A DNA stretch of 64,000 nt from Stropharia rugosoannulata (lineage: Eukaryota; Basidiomycota; Agaricomycetes; Agaricales; Strophariaceae). The stretch is taken from the NCBI GenBank assembly GCA_028532985.1, contig JANCIK010000007.1:2666001-2730000 (forward strand), given 5' to 3'. The position numbers and the translations under genes are program-made. Under the pieces are notes generated by a model. That model was not told the DNA's origin, ran no database searches, and saw only the letters and a program-made list of their open reading frames with translations. Each line of letters begins with the position of its first letter. Positions within the stretch are counted from its first letter, which is position 1. This document shows positions 21,396 through 34,327 of the stretch, piece by piece.

Positions 21396-24300
21396 ATGGC
21401 AAACGCTCCAAAATCTCTTAAAAGAGTGATATGCGCATGCGCGAAGTGCCGTACGGAAAACGTCATCGATGCGTTTGGTCAACTCGTAACAGGAAAATAT
21501 GTCCCTGTTTCCACGAGAAGGTATCACCTCAGAAAGGATCCGAGTCAACCGGCTGCTACGGTTCGAAGGCAAGATGTAAGCTTTTACTCCCAAATCTATG
21601 TATACACCGATTGCTGATGCTCAGTTCTTGGCCGAACATCGGGTAGTAACATTAGTGCCACCAGCTGAGCCTGAGTGCGAGGAAGGTCCACCTCTTCCCG
21701 GCCCAGGTAAATCGGTCGAAGGCGGCTCGGTCAATAACTCTGCCGTCGCGGCCGTAGTTACTAACTTTGCGATTGAAGACTCATTGGAGGATACTAACGG
21801 TAAGGTCTTATTAGACGTCACTTAGTGTTCTTTACAACTAATCTTCATTGATTTTGAACAGGAATTGGCACTATCAAGAACTTGATACACATCCTTGCAT
21901 GCTGCTTAGCGTCTTGGCTCCATCTTACATGTGGCCTTAGCTGTGCTTCGTCTTCAAAGGTTTTAAGCGTGTTAAACATCATTGTCCAGCTCGCAATAAA
22001 GCTGGGACACGTGTTTTCAATTCTTATCCATGGAAAATTGAGTCGGTAAGTTTGAGGTCGCTCTTGTTAAAGAGAAACATTGTCTTAATAGTTGGTATAA
22101 TAGCGCTACTATTGCGAAAATCTCGTTTCGCCTCCCGGGAGATGTTCGCACTGCTATGTCTGCTCTTGATCTCGAACCTCAAATAAAACGATCCGTTTGC
22201 TGTCCAAAGTGTTTCACTCGCTATAGTCTGAATGATTTGCCTCTCGTGTGCCCTTACAAGGAAACACAAAGATCAAGACCATGTAATGAACAGCTTCAGG
22301 TCAAGCGTGCTACGCAGAGCGGTATCCATCTTCTCCCCCGCAGGCTATACTCTACTCAGGACTTTGCTTCCTGGCTTGAATATTTTCTGTCAAAGCCAGA
22401 TACCGAAGATCTCATTGAGGCATCTTACAATCACATCCCAAACCCCAGAACCATGACATCGATCTATGATAGCCCTGCCTGGCATAGTCTAGGAGATAAT
22501 GGCACCTTTTCTTCCACCAGAGGCAACCTTACATTCAGTTACTACATTGACTGGTTCAATCCTTTCTACAACAAAACGGCAGGAAAAACGGTATCGTGCG
22601 GAGCTATCATGATGTTTTGTTTGAACCTTCCCTTTGATCAGCAGCATCTTCCGGAAAATACATTCTTTGCCGGGATTACTCCCCCTCCTAAAGAGCCAAC
22701 GGTTACAACAATCACACACCTGGCCGATCCGATTATTGACGATCTCAAGCCATGGTGGGAAGGGAGAATTGTTAAGACCTACAGACACCCCAACGGAATT
22801 TGGACACGGGTAGGAGTACTTGCCAGGATAGGAGACTTAGCGGCCATGAAAAAAGCAATGGGCTTCGCAGGAACCGCTTCGAAGGCGCACTTCTGTTCAT
22901 TCTGTAAGCTTTTGGCAGTTAATAAGGATGATCTTAACTATCATCTATGGGAATCACGCACTGGTCCTGAAGTTCTGGCCGCTGCTACCGAGTGGAAGAA
23001 CGCTGATACAAAGGTCAAAAGGAAGGAACTGTTCAACACACATGGTGTTCGCTGGTCATCGCTTCATGCCCTGCCCTACAGAGATCCTGTTCAGCACACC
23101 ATGCTAGGGATAATGCATAATTGGCTCGAAGGCATTTTGCAGTACCATGCGCGCGTTTTCTGGGGCATAGGCACTCCTCCGACTAAAGGGGAAATCAAGG
23201 ATATCAAGGATAGCTTGGATCAAAAACTTGCCAATGATGATGGCGCCGTGCGAGGTGGCCAGGAGACAAGCAACGAGTTGATCCGCACTGCTTCACAAGC
23301 AACCGCTTTAACATTTTCCGACGGAACCATTTCACAAGAAGAAATGGATGCGCTGTACGAAGAGAGCAGGCAGTTCAACGATGCACCATCACATTCAGGC
23401 TCTTACTTCCGGCTTCATACTCATGGTTCTATGGTGCTAGATGATAATGAAAGCTCGGGCGGCGAGGACGACGGAGATTTTGTTCCTTGTGAATATAGCG
23501 ACTCAGACCCTGATTCCGATGAAGAAATTGACGAAGACGACGATGAAAAATGGCTAACAGGATGTTTGTTTTCCGAAGACGAGCTAACTGACATTCGAAC
23601 TTGTCTGGCCGAGGCTGTCATTCCAAGCTGGATAGGAAGGCCACCCGCAAATTTTGGGTCTAAATTGCATGGTAAATTGAAGGCTGATCATTGGTTTACC
23701 CTCTTCACGATCTTTATGCCGCTGATCCTGCCGGAATTATGGAGTTCCACTCAAATGTCCAATTCGCAACGTCGACGTAACAAACTTCTCTTAGACAACT
23801 TCTACTATCTCGTTACATGTACCAACATTGTATGCACCTATTCAGTTCCAGATTCTGCTCCCGCTGTCTACCAGGATTACTATGTGAAATATCGACAATC
23901 CGCACAATCACTTTTTCCAGGCAGACGTCCTACTCCTAATCAGCATTACGCTATGCATAACACGCAGTTGATGCGATTCTGGGGTCCTTTAATGCATCTA
24001 GGTGAATTTTCAGGTGAACGACATAATGGCAATCTACAGGACATCAACACAAACAACCATTTGTGTGGGTACTAAACGAACTTCTGTCATGTACGTTGCT
24101 AACGTCAATGTATACCTACATAGGGGAGTTAGACTATACCATGCTCCGGCAAATGTGCCGCCGTGGTCGCTTAATGGGTTATCTCAGGGGTATGATTGCT
24201 ATAAGGCCTAGTTCAGACCTCGTGACAAAGGGCATAAATATTCTTCTCGGTAAACCTATCGAGAAACAGGACCCTAGCGGCGCCGGATTGAAGATGATTC

Positions 24301-24845
24301 CAGAGAATATATACCGATCCCTTCTTCTTTACTGTAATACCCATGGACCAGTACAAGTGCGACACGCCCAAGACCTACCTCATCCCAATAGCGCGCTGAT
24401 CCTTCCTAGAGCAGCCATTCCCCTCTTCCATATTTCACAAAAGGGGCGCCGCTATACAACATATGATTTACACCCAGGCAACAGCGCATTATCGTTTCAG
24501 CTGCCACACGGAAATGTTGACAGAGCGGATTCTGGTTATATTCAGTCAATGTGGAAGTTTGATAATCTATATGGTGACGGCTTCGGTACTCGTACTTTTT
24601 TTGTTATTTCACAGCACAGATGCTTATCGGGAGCTGACCTTCGCCGGGGTCCCTATGTCAGTCGACCTGGATTCCTGGCGAAGATTGTGTACTCAGAACG
24701 AACGTTTGATGCATCATCTTTGCTTATAATCGAGGCAAAGCACATTGTGGGACATGTTGCACTCTATCCTCGACCTTCTGGCACATACAGCATCAGTAAC
24801 ACTACGACTGTTGTCATTAATAGTTTACATAGGTATAGAAATTAG
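21396..24845 (+). CDS. Plavaka-type (CACTA-like) transposase
   Basis: Catalyses cut-and-paste movement of a CACTA-superfamily transposon. Five exons (21396-21575, 21625-21799, 21862-22045, 22104-24064, 24124-24845) give 1,073 residues in one frame. The N-terminus has the Cys-x-x-Cys and short basic head (CACAKCRTENV, then STRRYHLRKD) usual in Plavaka proteins. Candidate DDE residues lie in DWFNPF, in GDLAAMKKAMGFAG (followed by HFCSFC), and in FSGERHNG. Further family landmarks are PYRDPVQHTMLGIMHNWLEG and, after the last intron, ELDYTMLRQMCRRGRL. An acidic stretch (residues about 600 to 635) is probably a loop. All introns have standard borders, so the gene looks intact and possibly active. 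The DDE assignment is by analogy. Confidence 0.85.
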
Positions 24846-25271
24846 GGATTGATTCGGAGTTGTTGGGCAAAGTTTAATTACATACAGATATGACTCAAAT
24901 GATGCACTAATCTAATCCGTCGTGTGAAGTGCGCGAGAGTAGATGTAGGCTACAAAATATTCGGCAATCATCCACATTAAGCCGCGTAGTAGCAACACGC
25001 TCTGCGCAAGCCAGGACTATCTCATATCCGCACGGGTGATGGAAGTCAGAGAAAGGATATTTATTGTACATGACGCTATGGACTCGAGCTAATTACAACA
25101 TTCAAGTTGGAGCAGATGGCTTTATTCCCATTGCACGACTGGATGCAACTTGGGCTTTTCTTGATGAGGTTGATACAAAGTCATCAAGAATTCGCCTTCA
25201 ACGCAATTACACCCTCAAGGAAGAATGGGAAGAACTTTTTTGACAAAATACTCGGTTAGTGTCGTGGCGCT
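24846..25271. other. No gene seen
   Basis: Between the transposase stop and the end of the next, opposite gene. I looked here for a second inverted terminus of a smaller element and found none. Confidence 0.4.
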
Positions 25272-26998
25272 TCAGAGTGGTAAATGGACCCTACAATCAT
25301 GAGTCCTGCCATTCACTGAGTCGGGCTCGAAATCGTCTCCGCCATTCACTGAGTTTTGCTCAGAATCGTCCCTGCCATCCAGGTTCGAGGACTCTGAGTC
25401 ATCGTCAACATCGATTTCACCTTCAGAACCAACTTCCATCCTCTAGAGCAAACCGTATAATGAGTACCACCCCAGTTATTATTAGCTTTACAAAACTTAC
25501 TTCGGTAATGATAATTGCAAAGCTATAGCCCCTCCCAAGTATACCAAGGGAAACTGCCAAACGACTAATTCCATTTGAGACGCCTCCAGCCTACAATTTA
25601 GTACATGAGCAGATGTAGATGAGCACAGTTGATGCTGCTTACCATAATCGTCTTTCCTGTGACAAGAATAATGTAAATGCCCTGGCAATCAATTCAAAAA
25701 AGCATTGTGATAGGACTTACCAGTGTTTCCAACAACGTCTTCAAGCGGCCTGATGTTCAACTGGACATCATGCGAGCTTGGGCAGGTGCTGCGTGTGATA
25801 TCCCGTAAGAGTGTGATGCTCAACATTTCCCTGGCTGTGTCATCGTTGTAGCGCTCAATCACGGCAAGGGAGAAACGGTCAAAGAATGCAATGGTTTCTA
25901 TAGGTCCGATGGGTACCCCGTGATGGCATCTTGTAATTTTGCCAATAAACATTTGATTAGCAACGGAGTATATCTCAGCCTCCCCGTACTTAGTTAACCC
26001 AACAAAGGACCGTTTATCAGACGCTAGACTGGCTGCGGATCTGAAGAAAATGTGAGCAACTGATCTTGTATCAAACCAGGTGCATCTCACAGCACCCTGC
26101 ATGTCGGAATCCTCATAAGGGAAATAATCCTATGTGCGTTCAGGGCAGAAAATGTTCTGAAGCTAAGATCAGTAATCTGCATATAAATTTGGATGTTGAG
26201 TGCTGAGTACTTACATACACGCCCTTGGAAAGATGGCAAGGAAAGTGTTATCGTCTTCTGTATACTCTATCAACAACGGTGTTTCACCCTTGCTGAGGAG
26301 ATCATCTCCTATTAAATTCGAGCATGAAATTATTATATGCTCTAGGGAGCCTCCTTAAATCCAGAGTTATTTGGGAAATGATAAGTAAGGATGAAAACAC
26401 GGACCCCATACATCGCAAATAGTAAAGAGTCGGTTATGATCGAAGAAGCCAGTAATCTCACGGCCATTATGACTAGCGCAAGTCAATGTCAGAGGCTCGG
26501 CAAGCTTGTAGTCCAAGTCTCCAAAGCGCGCATAGTCTGATAGTTTTACTTCTCCTGTGACAGTCCCCTATATCTCAGAGATCAGAAACACTGTCATATC
26601 ACTGCGGATAGTACGACAACAGCAGGCTCCAACTTACCCTTCCGTTAACAATACTCGTGGCTTGAATCAAACCCGTGGTATGAGCAATGACGAGGCTGCC
26701 GAATCGGTAGGGGTGCCATGTCAAAGATGCAATGGTGCCGTATAGGTTTGGAGTGTGTGAGACCGGTGGCTTATAGCATGCAATGCGAATCCACTCCTCG
26801 TCTTCGTCTCTTTCGTGCTGTAAGCTAAAAATCTGTTTCCGAGTCAGTGAAAGAAAGGTCTTTATCTATACATAGTCATACCTCTACCTCTTGCTCATAT
26901 GTCGCTGAGGCAATTAGCTTTCCATCAGGCGAAAAAGTTAAGGCTTTCAGCGTATGGTGGGGATTAAGTCTTATGTATGATGTAGCTGGGGATTCCAT
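25272..26998 (-). CDS. WD40-like beta-propeller protein, model partly uncertain
   Basis: Early exons are clear: 26998-26882, 26832-26638, 26567-26412 and one starting at 26339. The N-terminus reads HTLKALTFSPDGKLIASATY, a WD40-type blade, followed by a second blade with SLTWHPYRFGSLVIAH. Further beta-rich segments occupy 26102-25690. The last exon encodes an acidic tail with two related units (GRDDSEQNSVNG, GGDDFEPDSVNG) ending in TGA. I could not join the exon ending near 26215 to the one starting near 26129 in a consistent phase, so the gene may be damaged or contain a missed exon. No repeat-specific partner can be named. It lies within the giant element. Confidence 0.55.
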
Positions 26999-29615
26999 GG
27001 AGAAGAGCTGCCTGGGCCCTGGGCATACAATGACGAGCTTGTATTTGTTGACTGATCAAGTATCAGCTCTGCTTTTTTATAGAATCTGAGGGAGATTATA
27101 TATAAGGAATAACACTTTGTGTGGGGCAAGATGAAAGCGCTCTAGTGCATATTATTTTGTTATTTTGTTACGCTCAATAAAGTAGCATTGCATTATTGCA
27201 ACGGCAGGCAGGCTGTGAACGAAAAACGGTGTTGTGGAGTCAGTGAGTTCTTCAGACATGATGACATGCGTGGATAAGCAAACAAGAAAATTGGTTATCG
27301 AAGAAAATTGTCGTCAATCCTTGTTCAATCCTGCAATCAGCTCTAACTATACTTGATTAAATTAACCTGGTTGAACTACTTACCAGCTGGATTAAATGAT
27401 AGTGTATGATCCGTTCAAGTTTGTCTCTCACATGCTTCCATTTGACCGCGTCGGTGACGAGATAGCTTCGTCAAGTTGTTGTTCCTATGATCAATGAGAA
27501 TCGGTCAACGGCAGTCAAGGCTATTATAATTCACATATACATGAGATTTAACTCCATTTGTAACACGATATAGTTGGAATGTTTGATTGCACGAATGCCT
27601 CAATATCAACTCTGTTTATTCCACCCTTCAATTGATATTTGGTCGCCTCGGAATATTCGGTCGCGAAATAGTCCCGTCAAAATATCAACGTGGTGGAGTT
27701 ACTTGCGCTCTCGTTTTACAGGTTTCAGTGTCCAATCGGGTCCAACGCACTCTGCCATAAATTTGTATGCTGGGGTGGGCTGGGAGAGGACCCTGAGAAA
27801 CATGACATTATGTATCCTAAAACGCTTCAACCTGTGCCATAATCGATGACGTTGCAGTAGATCAAACTTAGCCGTCCATATAAACACATTTCACGCCTAT
27901 TAGGCAGAAACTGTGGTACAAAGTGGCATTGATTTGTTATTTGTTGCTCGACTGGAACCGCTTAAGACGGTTGCAATATAGTTATAGGGCACTCAGGCTT
28001 CTTCTATCAGTCACTGGAGTGCTCAGTTCGTTCTTGCTCTAGGGCCTTGGGTTTCCTAGTTATAATATGCTTGGAGCCTTTCCACTAGACATACGAGCGA
28101 TAGGTTTCCATCCCTTTATCTTATACCGTCCATTCTCCTGGAAGCGGAACTAGACCAGGTTGATCATGAGCGCGTGGCCGGAGCGGCGCTCAGCAGATAA
28201 GGGGAGCGCATGTTGATATGTGTTTGAAGTAGTATGTATATACGACTTTTTACGACTTTACTCCATGTTACTTGGCCCAATTAAATAGAAATTGAATTTC
28301 CCGGTAGCAAACCCTTAGCCTTGATGCAATTTCTTTGGCTATATGCGGTTAAGTCAAGGCTAAGTGAGGAATAGATTTGTTTCGCTTCATCTGTCACTGC
28401 ATATTGACACCTACAACCACCTGACGTGTACATCTGATGAGAGGCCGTGACCAAATAAATATCAGCAAACTTCACCCCTGCGTAACGCTGCTGATAGTGG
28501 CGGTGTTGATTTGCCTAACATAGCCATTCTAAGATTTATATCCAAAAGAACTATCTACAGCGGATTCTATAATATTGATAGATCATTACAAAGTGTGTTA
28601 CACATCAGATGTTGAATAAGCCATTTCTATTCCATGTAAGTGAGAGGTAGTTCTATTCAGCAGTGAGGTCTACATGGACCTACAATACATTACATCATCG
28701 TAGATAAGATAATCCATGTGGGTATGATAACCTGTTGTCAAAAACGCACAGCACTTTGACGGCACCCATCACACATGGAAATGTTACTTGAACGGGACTC
28801 AGTAGCAACGTAGCAACGCTGTATGCTATCTCAGCGAGCTCCTCTGTTCCATGCAGTCGAATTTACGAGTTTGGACATGAGCTGGTCATAACTTTTGCCC
28901 TCGATTCACATTTAAAGTGAGGCTTAAAGAATCCCAGGTAAGTTTCGGTTTGATGACCTAAACATTTTATATAATATTTATATCACTGTTATCATTTAAT
29001 TGGTGCCGCCAGTGGTGTTAGGCCTTGACGCTTACTATCAATCCTGTTAAATGTATGGTAATATTCGTGGACCAGGAGAGTATTTAGCAATTTTAAAGCA
29101 GCACGGATCCTGGGTCTTTCTGTATCCTGGCGGTTAATTTTAGCTGCTATAACGGCAAAATGACTGATGTTTCACAGACTGTGTAGGTCTGTGTAATCAG
29201 TGGCTGGGCCCTCAATTGGGTAAGGTACGAAGTTAGAGCAAAATCTCACTGGCAGAACGAGAACCTCTGTAACCTAATTAAACCCTAAACCAGTGGTGAG
29301 TCTATTTATTTTCTGACTCCACTGCATGAATCGGTTATGTTTGGTTGTGCAATCAAACTTCCCTGGTACTACGGTAAGAATAGAGCAACGTCTCACTCAA
29401 AGGTGATCGAAATATGGCATAAAGAGGCGCAGGAAGCTCATCTATTCAAACTGTTAGGAAAGGTACTGAATTTAGCTTGATGCTTTTTACAAAGAATAAG
29501 CAAAAATCGACTGGATTCTGTACGTAATGACAGCATTTCGTTGTACATATACAGCTCCTACGCCTTTACTGGAACAACATTCCATTCTCACTCCCAGATC
29601 CACATATTTGACCAA
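26999..29615. other. AT-rich, no gene recognised
   Basis: A 2.6-kb stretch with only short frames on either strand. It may hold decayed transposon sequence, but I see no intact repeat ends, RNA gene or protein motif. Confidence 0.4.
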
Positions 29616-31971
29616 ATGCCCTACAGCTTCCCCCAAACACGATACCATGTATCAAAGGAATACAATAGACTTGCTTTACTGGGTCGCGAAGAACCGTGTG
29701 GTACCGTTGGAAACACTCCGTCCCGAGTAGCAGCTTCGCAGGTCATAAACCGTCCTCAAACAAAGAAGAATGTGGGTATTCTGAGAGCTTTATGACGTTT
29801 CTTATTAACGGCTCGGGTTTCAGACTGATGAACAAGGCCCAGCAAGGTTTATAGAGGACACAGTTGGCCGCCCGTCCTTTACCGCGCAACTGTTGTATCA
29901 GACGTCACCAAACCGCCAGCTACTCGGAGGTCGCAGCACCTCAGGTGCCTCATCTTACATGCAGCCTTTAGGTAGCCCAGGTATGTGTTGATACATTAAC
30001 ATTACAACATTGACCGTTGCTACTTCAGCTCTCCAGAACGGTCTAGTCGTTCGTCCATTTGGTGACCCCCGACAGGAAAAAATTGGGCGAGGTACCGCGG
30101 TTCCTGTATTTATGCTTACTCCGCTGATTATATATTGCTATAAGATCGACAATATTGCGCTCTAAATTTCTTTGCAACTCCAAGGGAGTCGGCTATGGGA
30201 TGTTCGCTCGAGGGTCCGACTATGCAGCAGCAAGATATTGCAGAAGAGTCTTGCAGCTCTGTAGGTCCAACGTCATGGAAAAATGAAGTAGATCAAGCTA
30301 ACTACGAGCTAGCTGCCTATTGTTTATTACACTCCTGCTGGATATCCAAGTCCTGATGGTAACGTCGCAACTTGACCTTGTAGCATCAACAAATCTGACT
30401 TCATACTAGTCGTGCTTCCTAATGACTTTGTTACAGCAAGTAGGCGGTTCAGGCAGTTTTTGGGCCGTCCAATACTCGACGAATTCCGCATGCATCCACA
30501 GCAATACAGAGGGTTAAAGGTCTGCACCCATTTCGCACCATCTAGCTGCGCTGATGATTCTTCATTTGACACATCAATCGATCTAGTATATATTTGGACA
30601 CATTGCAAGCTTCAGCACAGACCCCATTGGTATGAAATTCGTGGTGGATGGGATACAGAAAGGTTCCGTGCAGGACAAAGACGTGGTATTTGAAGAGATT
30701 GTGCCAGGGCACTTGTACAACTTGGCCCTCAATGCTCATGCTCATTGCGTGAGTCTCTTTCTGTGCTACAAAACTCAGCGCTCGGCATGTCCCAACTCAA
30801 GCGGCCGATTGTTTGGTGTAGGTCATTGTGTCGTTACTTCAATTTGGGAAGCCAGGGTATGCTACGAGAATGCTGGCAGTACTTTCAGAGAAGGTTGGCT
30901 CGCTTTTGCTCGACGTTTATGGTCACAGAGTTATCCAAAAGGTGTGTTGGTAGACCATTAAGAGCTACTGGGTTTCAACTAAATATTCCCTCAGTTGATT
31001 GAATTTTCTTCTATTAAGGAACAAGCGTATATCGTTATGCTTTTGAAGCCGCGTGTATATACGCTTATGCGAGACATCACGGGGTATAAAGTGAGTACGA
31101 ATGAGCTTCGTTGTTGCGCTTTGTGACTGACTCGAAGCTGCCGTGTTAGGTTATGAAAACTTTGATCGAACGCATACACCCGCAGCATTATTTTTCCATG
31201 CTGCAACCGCTCTTTTTGAAGAAACTTTTTGAGCTTTGCACGCATGACCTCGCATCTGACGTGATCAAAAGCTGTTTGAAACGCATCCCTGTTGCATTTG
31301 CTCGCCCAATGTGGAACGGCGTGCGTTCTCATCTTTTGGATCTAGCCGAAGATCCTGTTGGGGTATGATCTTATCTGTGTCATTGGCTGTTCTGACCGTT
31401 GGTACCTAGAGTCTGGTCATTAGATTCATCCTGGAAAACGGAGATCGTTTTGATAAGACGCTAGCCATCGACCTTATACAACAAAACATACTACGACTGG
31501 CTAGACATAAGTTCGGTTCAATTGTTTGTGAGACTGCCTTGAATTGTGCGGATCATGATGGTCGAGAGATTCTGATTGAAAAAATCATGATGGGGGGCCT
31601 AATCTTCCAAGGACAGCATCCGAATCACCTTATGGCCGTCGATAAATATGCAAGTAAGGGCACACAGCTTCCCTTTGAGATTGGTCACTGGTGCTGATTG
31701 CTTACCTCTAGCCTATGTTCTACAGAAAGCTTTAAACCTTTCTAATGGGCACCAAAGATTGAAATTCTTGGAGGGAATCAAGCCCATTCCAGGCGGTTCC
31801 AAGCCAAAAATGAGAATGAACGAAAGCCACACCAGAGCGATGTGTTCGGGTATGTTAATTGCTTCCTCCTTTGTCCTCCTTATCTTTATTCAATATCTTC
31901 TGCGCCAGAAAAATCGTGGCTCAAGCTCTAATACACAGATGGTCGATTGCACTAACTCTTTATGTACTTAA
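29616..31971 (+). CDS. Divergent Pumilio (PUF)-repeat RNA-binding protein
   Basis: PUF proteins bind 3' untranslated regions of mRNAs and repress them. At least nine exons are visible. Early ones are 29616-29771, 29824-29980, 30029-30091 and one from 30145; the PUF-like part runs from about 30,610. Degenerate repeats follow each other: TDPIGMKFVVDGIQ, DVYGHRVIQKLIEF, DITGYKVMKTLIERI, HDLASDVIKSCLKRI, EDPVGSLVIRFILEN, HKFGSIVCETALNCA and DKYAAYVLQKALNLS. The pattern (Gly/Ser-x-x-Val-hydrophobic then Leu/Ile) fits PUF helices, but the base-reading side chains are mostly non-canonical. The start and the junctions near 30,300-30,600 are uncertain. It lies within the giant element. Confidence 0.6.
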
Positions 31972-34327
31972 CTATGTACATATGACTAACTACTCGTACA
32001 CATGCTTCGATGTCAAAGGTTTATTCTCCATATGTACACTCTATGCTATTTGTTTAAACACCGTTGCATCTAGCCATTTTCAGTGGCTCTGCGATACACT
32101 CGGACTTGAGGCAGCACCATCAATCATTACGGCAAAGTTAACATACCGGATGACTGAATCAGTTGGAACTTCTCTCTGGAATCAGTCAGAACCTTGCCAT
32201 CATGAACACTTAGGCGAATCTATTACACCCATTTCTGTAATTGAAATACATTGCTCCAACAGCCTAAACCTTTTTTGCTCCTTTAGTCTTTCTTCTTGCA
32301 CCCAGCATGTTTATGGGTTGGTCTGTTTCAGTTGGCTTCTGTCCCGAAGTCACAGCCTATCCACCGGAGCAAGCTTCTGGAAATTCTCAGTGTATGTAAT
32401 TAAGGATCTTTGACATTCAACTGGAACATTGGAATTAGTGATCAAATGATCTTATTTACTACGGTCAACACTCTCCAAGGTGTGAACCGCTGGCATAGGC
32501 AAGGTTGAGCAAGTCTATGTTTGTATGTACTAAAGTTGGGATGGTAGAGGGAGCCTAATGAAGTGGTGTGAGTTTGGAATCATCACAGACAATCATACAA
32601 CGCACAATCCTTCCCAAGGGATGAGTGTATAATCATGATGGATTGTTGGCTCCTCCACCATGTATGCCTTGTTCACATTGTCTGTCAATTCAGGTGCGGA
32701 GCTGTGCATTCCCGCAGTGGCAGGAAGGGTGATACAGTCCAAACCTGCAGACAATGTGTAGGCGCCTTCCACGTATTGCGTCTGCACGGCAGCGGTAGGC
32801 ATATGCCCGTTGTCCGCCTTTGTCTGGCTGCGGCGGGCTATCCGACGCTGGTTGGCGGCCACAGGGACGTCCAAAAGAGGTGTCTTGAACACGACATGCG
32901 TAACTCGCGTATGCCCACGGCTCTCCGTTTGCTCAGCTTCTGGTTTCCTCGTCCTATGGCTGGGGTAAAGGTGCGGTCGTTCCCGGAGACTGTGGGCCTT
33001 TCCGCGCTGACAAGGGCCAAGGACTTCACATCCTTCACCTCCTATGCAGGCATCCAGGAGATCATCTTCAAGGCAGAAATTATCCGGGGCGCACACAAAC
33101 CGAGAGGGCACATGCTCCCGGCCAGAGCGCGTCTGTAAAGCGCCATTCAAAGAGCGTCGACCGCGCATGCCATTCGAAAAACATACCCGACGCATGTCGC
33201 CCATGCGGTGTCCGAGGCGTGCTCTTAGAAAAAAGAAAGGAGAAGAGATAAGGTGCAATGGATAAGGCGATCGGCGTGCGAGGGCCGCCACGTTCCTGGT
33301 TAGAAACGTGGGGCGTACTATGATCTACGAGGACTCGCCTTTGTGATGCGGCGGCCGGCCTTATGAATTGTCATGGCTGGGCGGCGTGATCCCACGCGCC
33401 ATATGACTTTGCCGACGCATGACTTCTACTCGCAATTGCCTTCCCTTTCTCGTCAACTTTCCAAGAACTTACTAGCTTAGTTGTGCAATACATAATGAGT
33501 ACTGTTAAAAAAATATAACACAACGGTGTTGATCAATTACTTAGGCTCCTTGCTTGCGATTTTCCCTTCCTTTCATTCAAATGTAACGATTGGAGAATCT
33601 CCGGACCCCTCTGTGGGCTTCCTCATGTGAAGGGTGAATGAGGCACGCCGTATGCCTGCAGTACCACTGCGCCGTGCTACTAGATGTAGTCAGGAAATTG
33701 TTCAGATGCACAAGAGCCTGTGCACTGCCAACGAACAGGGACAGATCGGATGGAGATGGAAAACAGGAGACTCTCACGCTCTCCATCCGTTCCGTTGCTC
33801 GACCTTCACTCTATCCGGGGCCCGGGATCCCCGCGCTACGCCCCGTTACCACCATTTGCGTTTGTGTCCAATACTGGCCCGGGTCTGGGCTCCCTCACCG
33901 CTATAGCTGTGCACTCTCTATCGTACTCTCCTTCACACCCTGAGGTATGCAAGGCAAGCGCGTCTCAGTCCCTGTGTCGCGCAAGCTAACGCAGCGAGAT
34001 GAGATGAGATGAGAGAACACCGGAGGAGCCCAATATGTGCCAATCAAGTTCGCAATATACACAAGCGACACTCCCAGAGTCCACACGAGCTTGTCTCGAT
34101 CAATCACTAATGTCCCCTCTATGGGGGAGGCACTCGCGGTGCTTCCACTGCCAAATCGTCTCGTTTATATTATAGGTTCCCTTCACTGAATATAATTATT
34201 CAAATTCAAGAGCAAGTGGATAGACATTCATTTGAAAGGTACATATGTTACAGATTATCTGCGATTGACAAAGGAGGACCTTGCATTACTTCGACAGCGA
34301 ACAGTGATGCCCATGAGGTGAGTGCAA
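31972..34327. other. No confident gene; overlapping open frames at 32.6-33.3 kb
   Basis: Two long overlapping frames exist, 32593-33291 on the minus strand (232 codons) and 32635-33138 on the plus strand (167 codons). Both proteins are rich in Arg, Cys and His without a domain pattern, which is what a GC-rich non-coding patch gives. This patch is more GC-rich than its surroundings and may be a foreign or captured fragment. Nothing else is supported here. Confidence 0.35.

Noticed and set aside
24061..24130. Premature stop in the transposase
   Set aside because: It lies in a 59-nt intron with a GTGGGT donor and a CATAG acceptor; the frame continues into family sequence.
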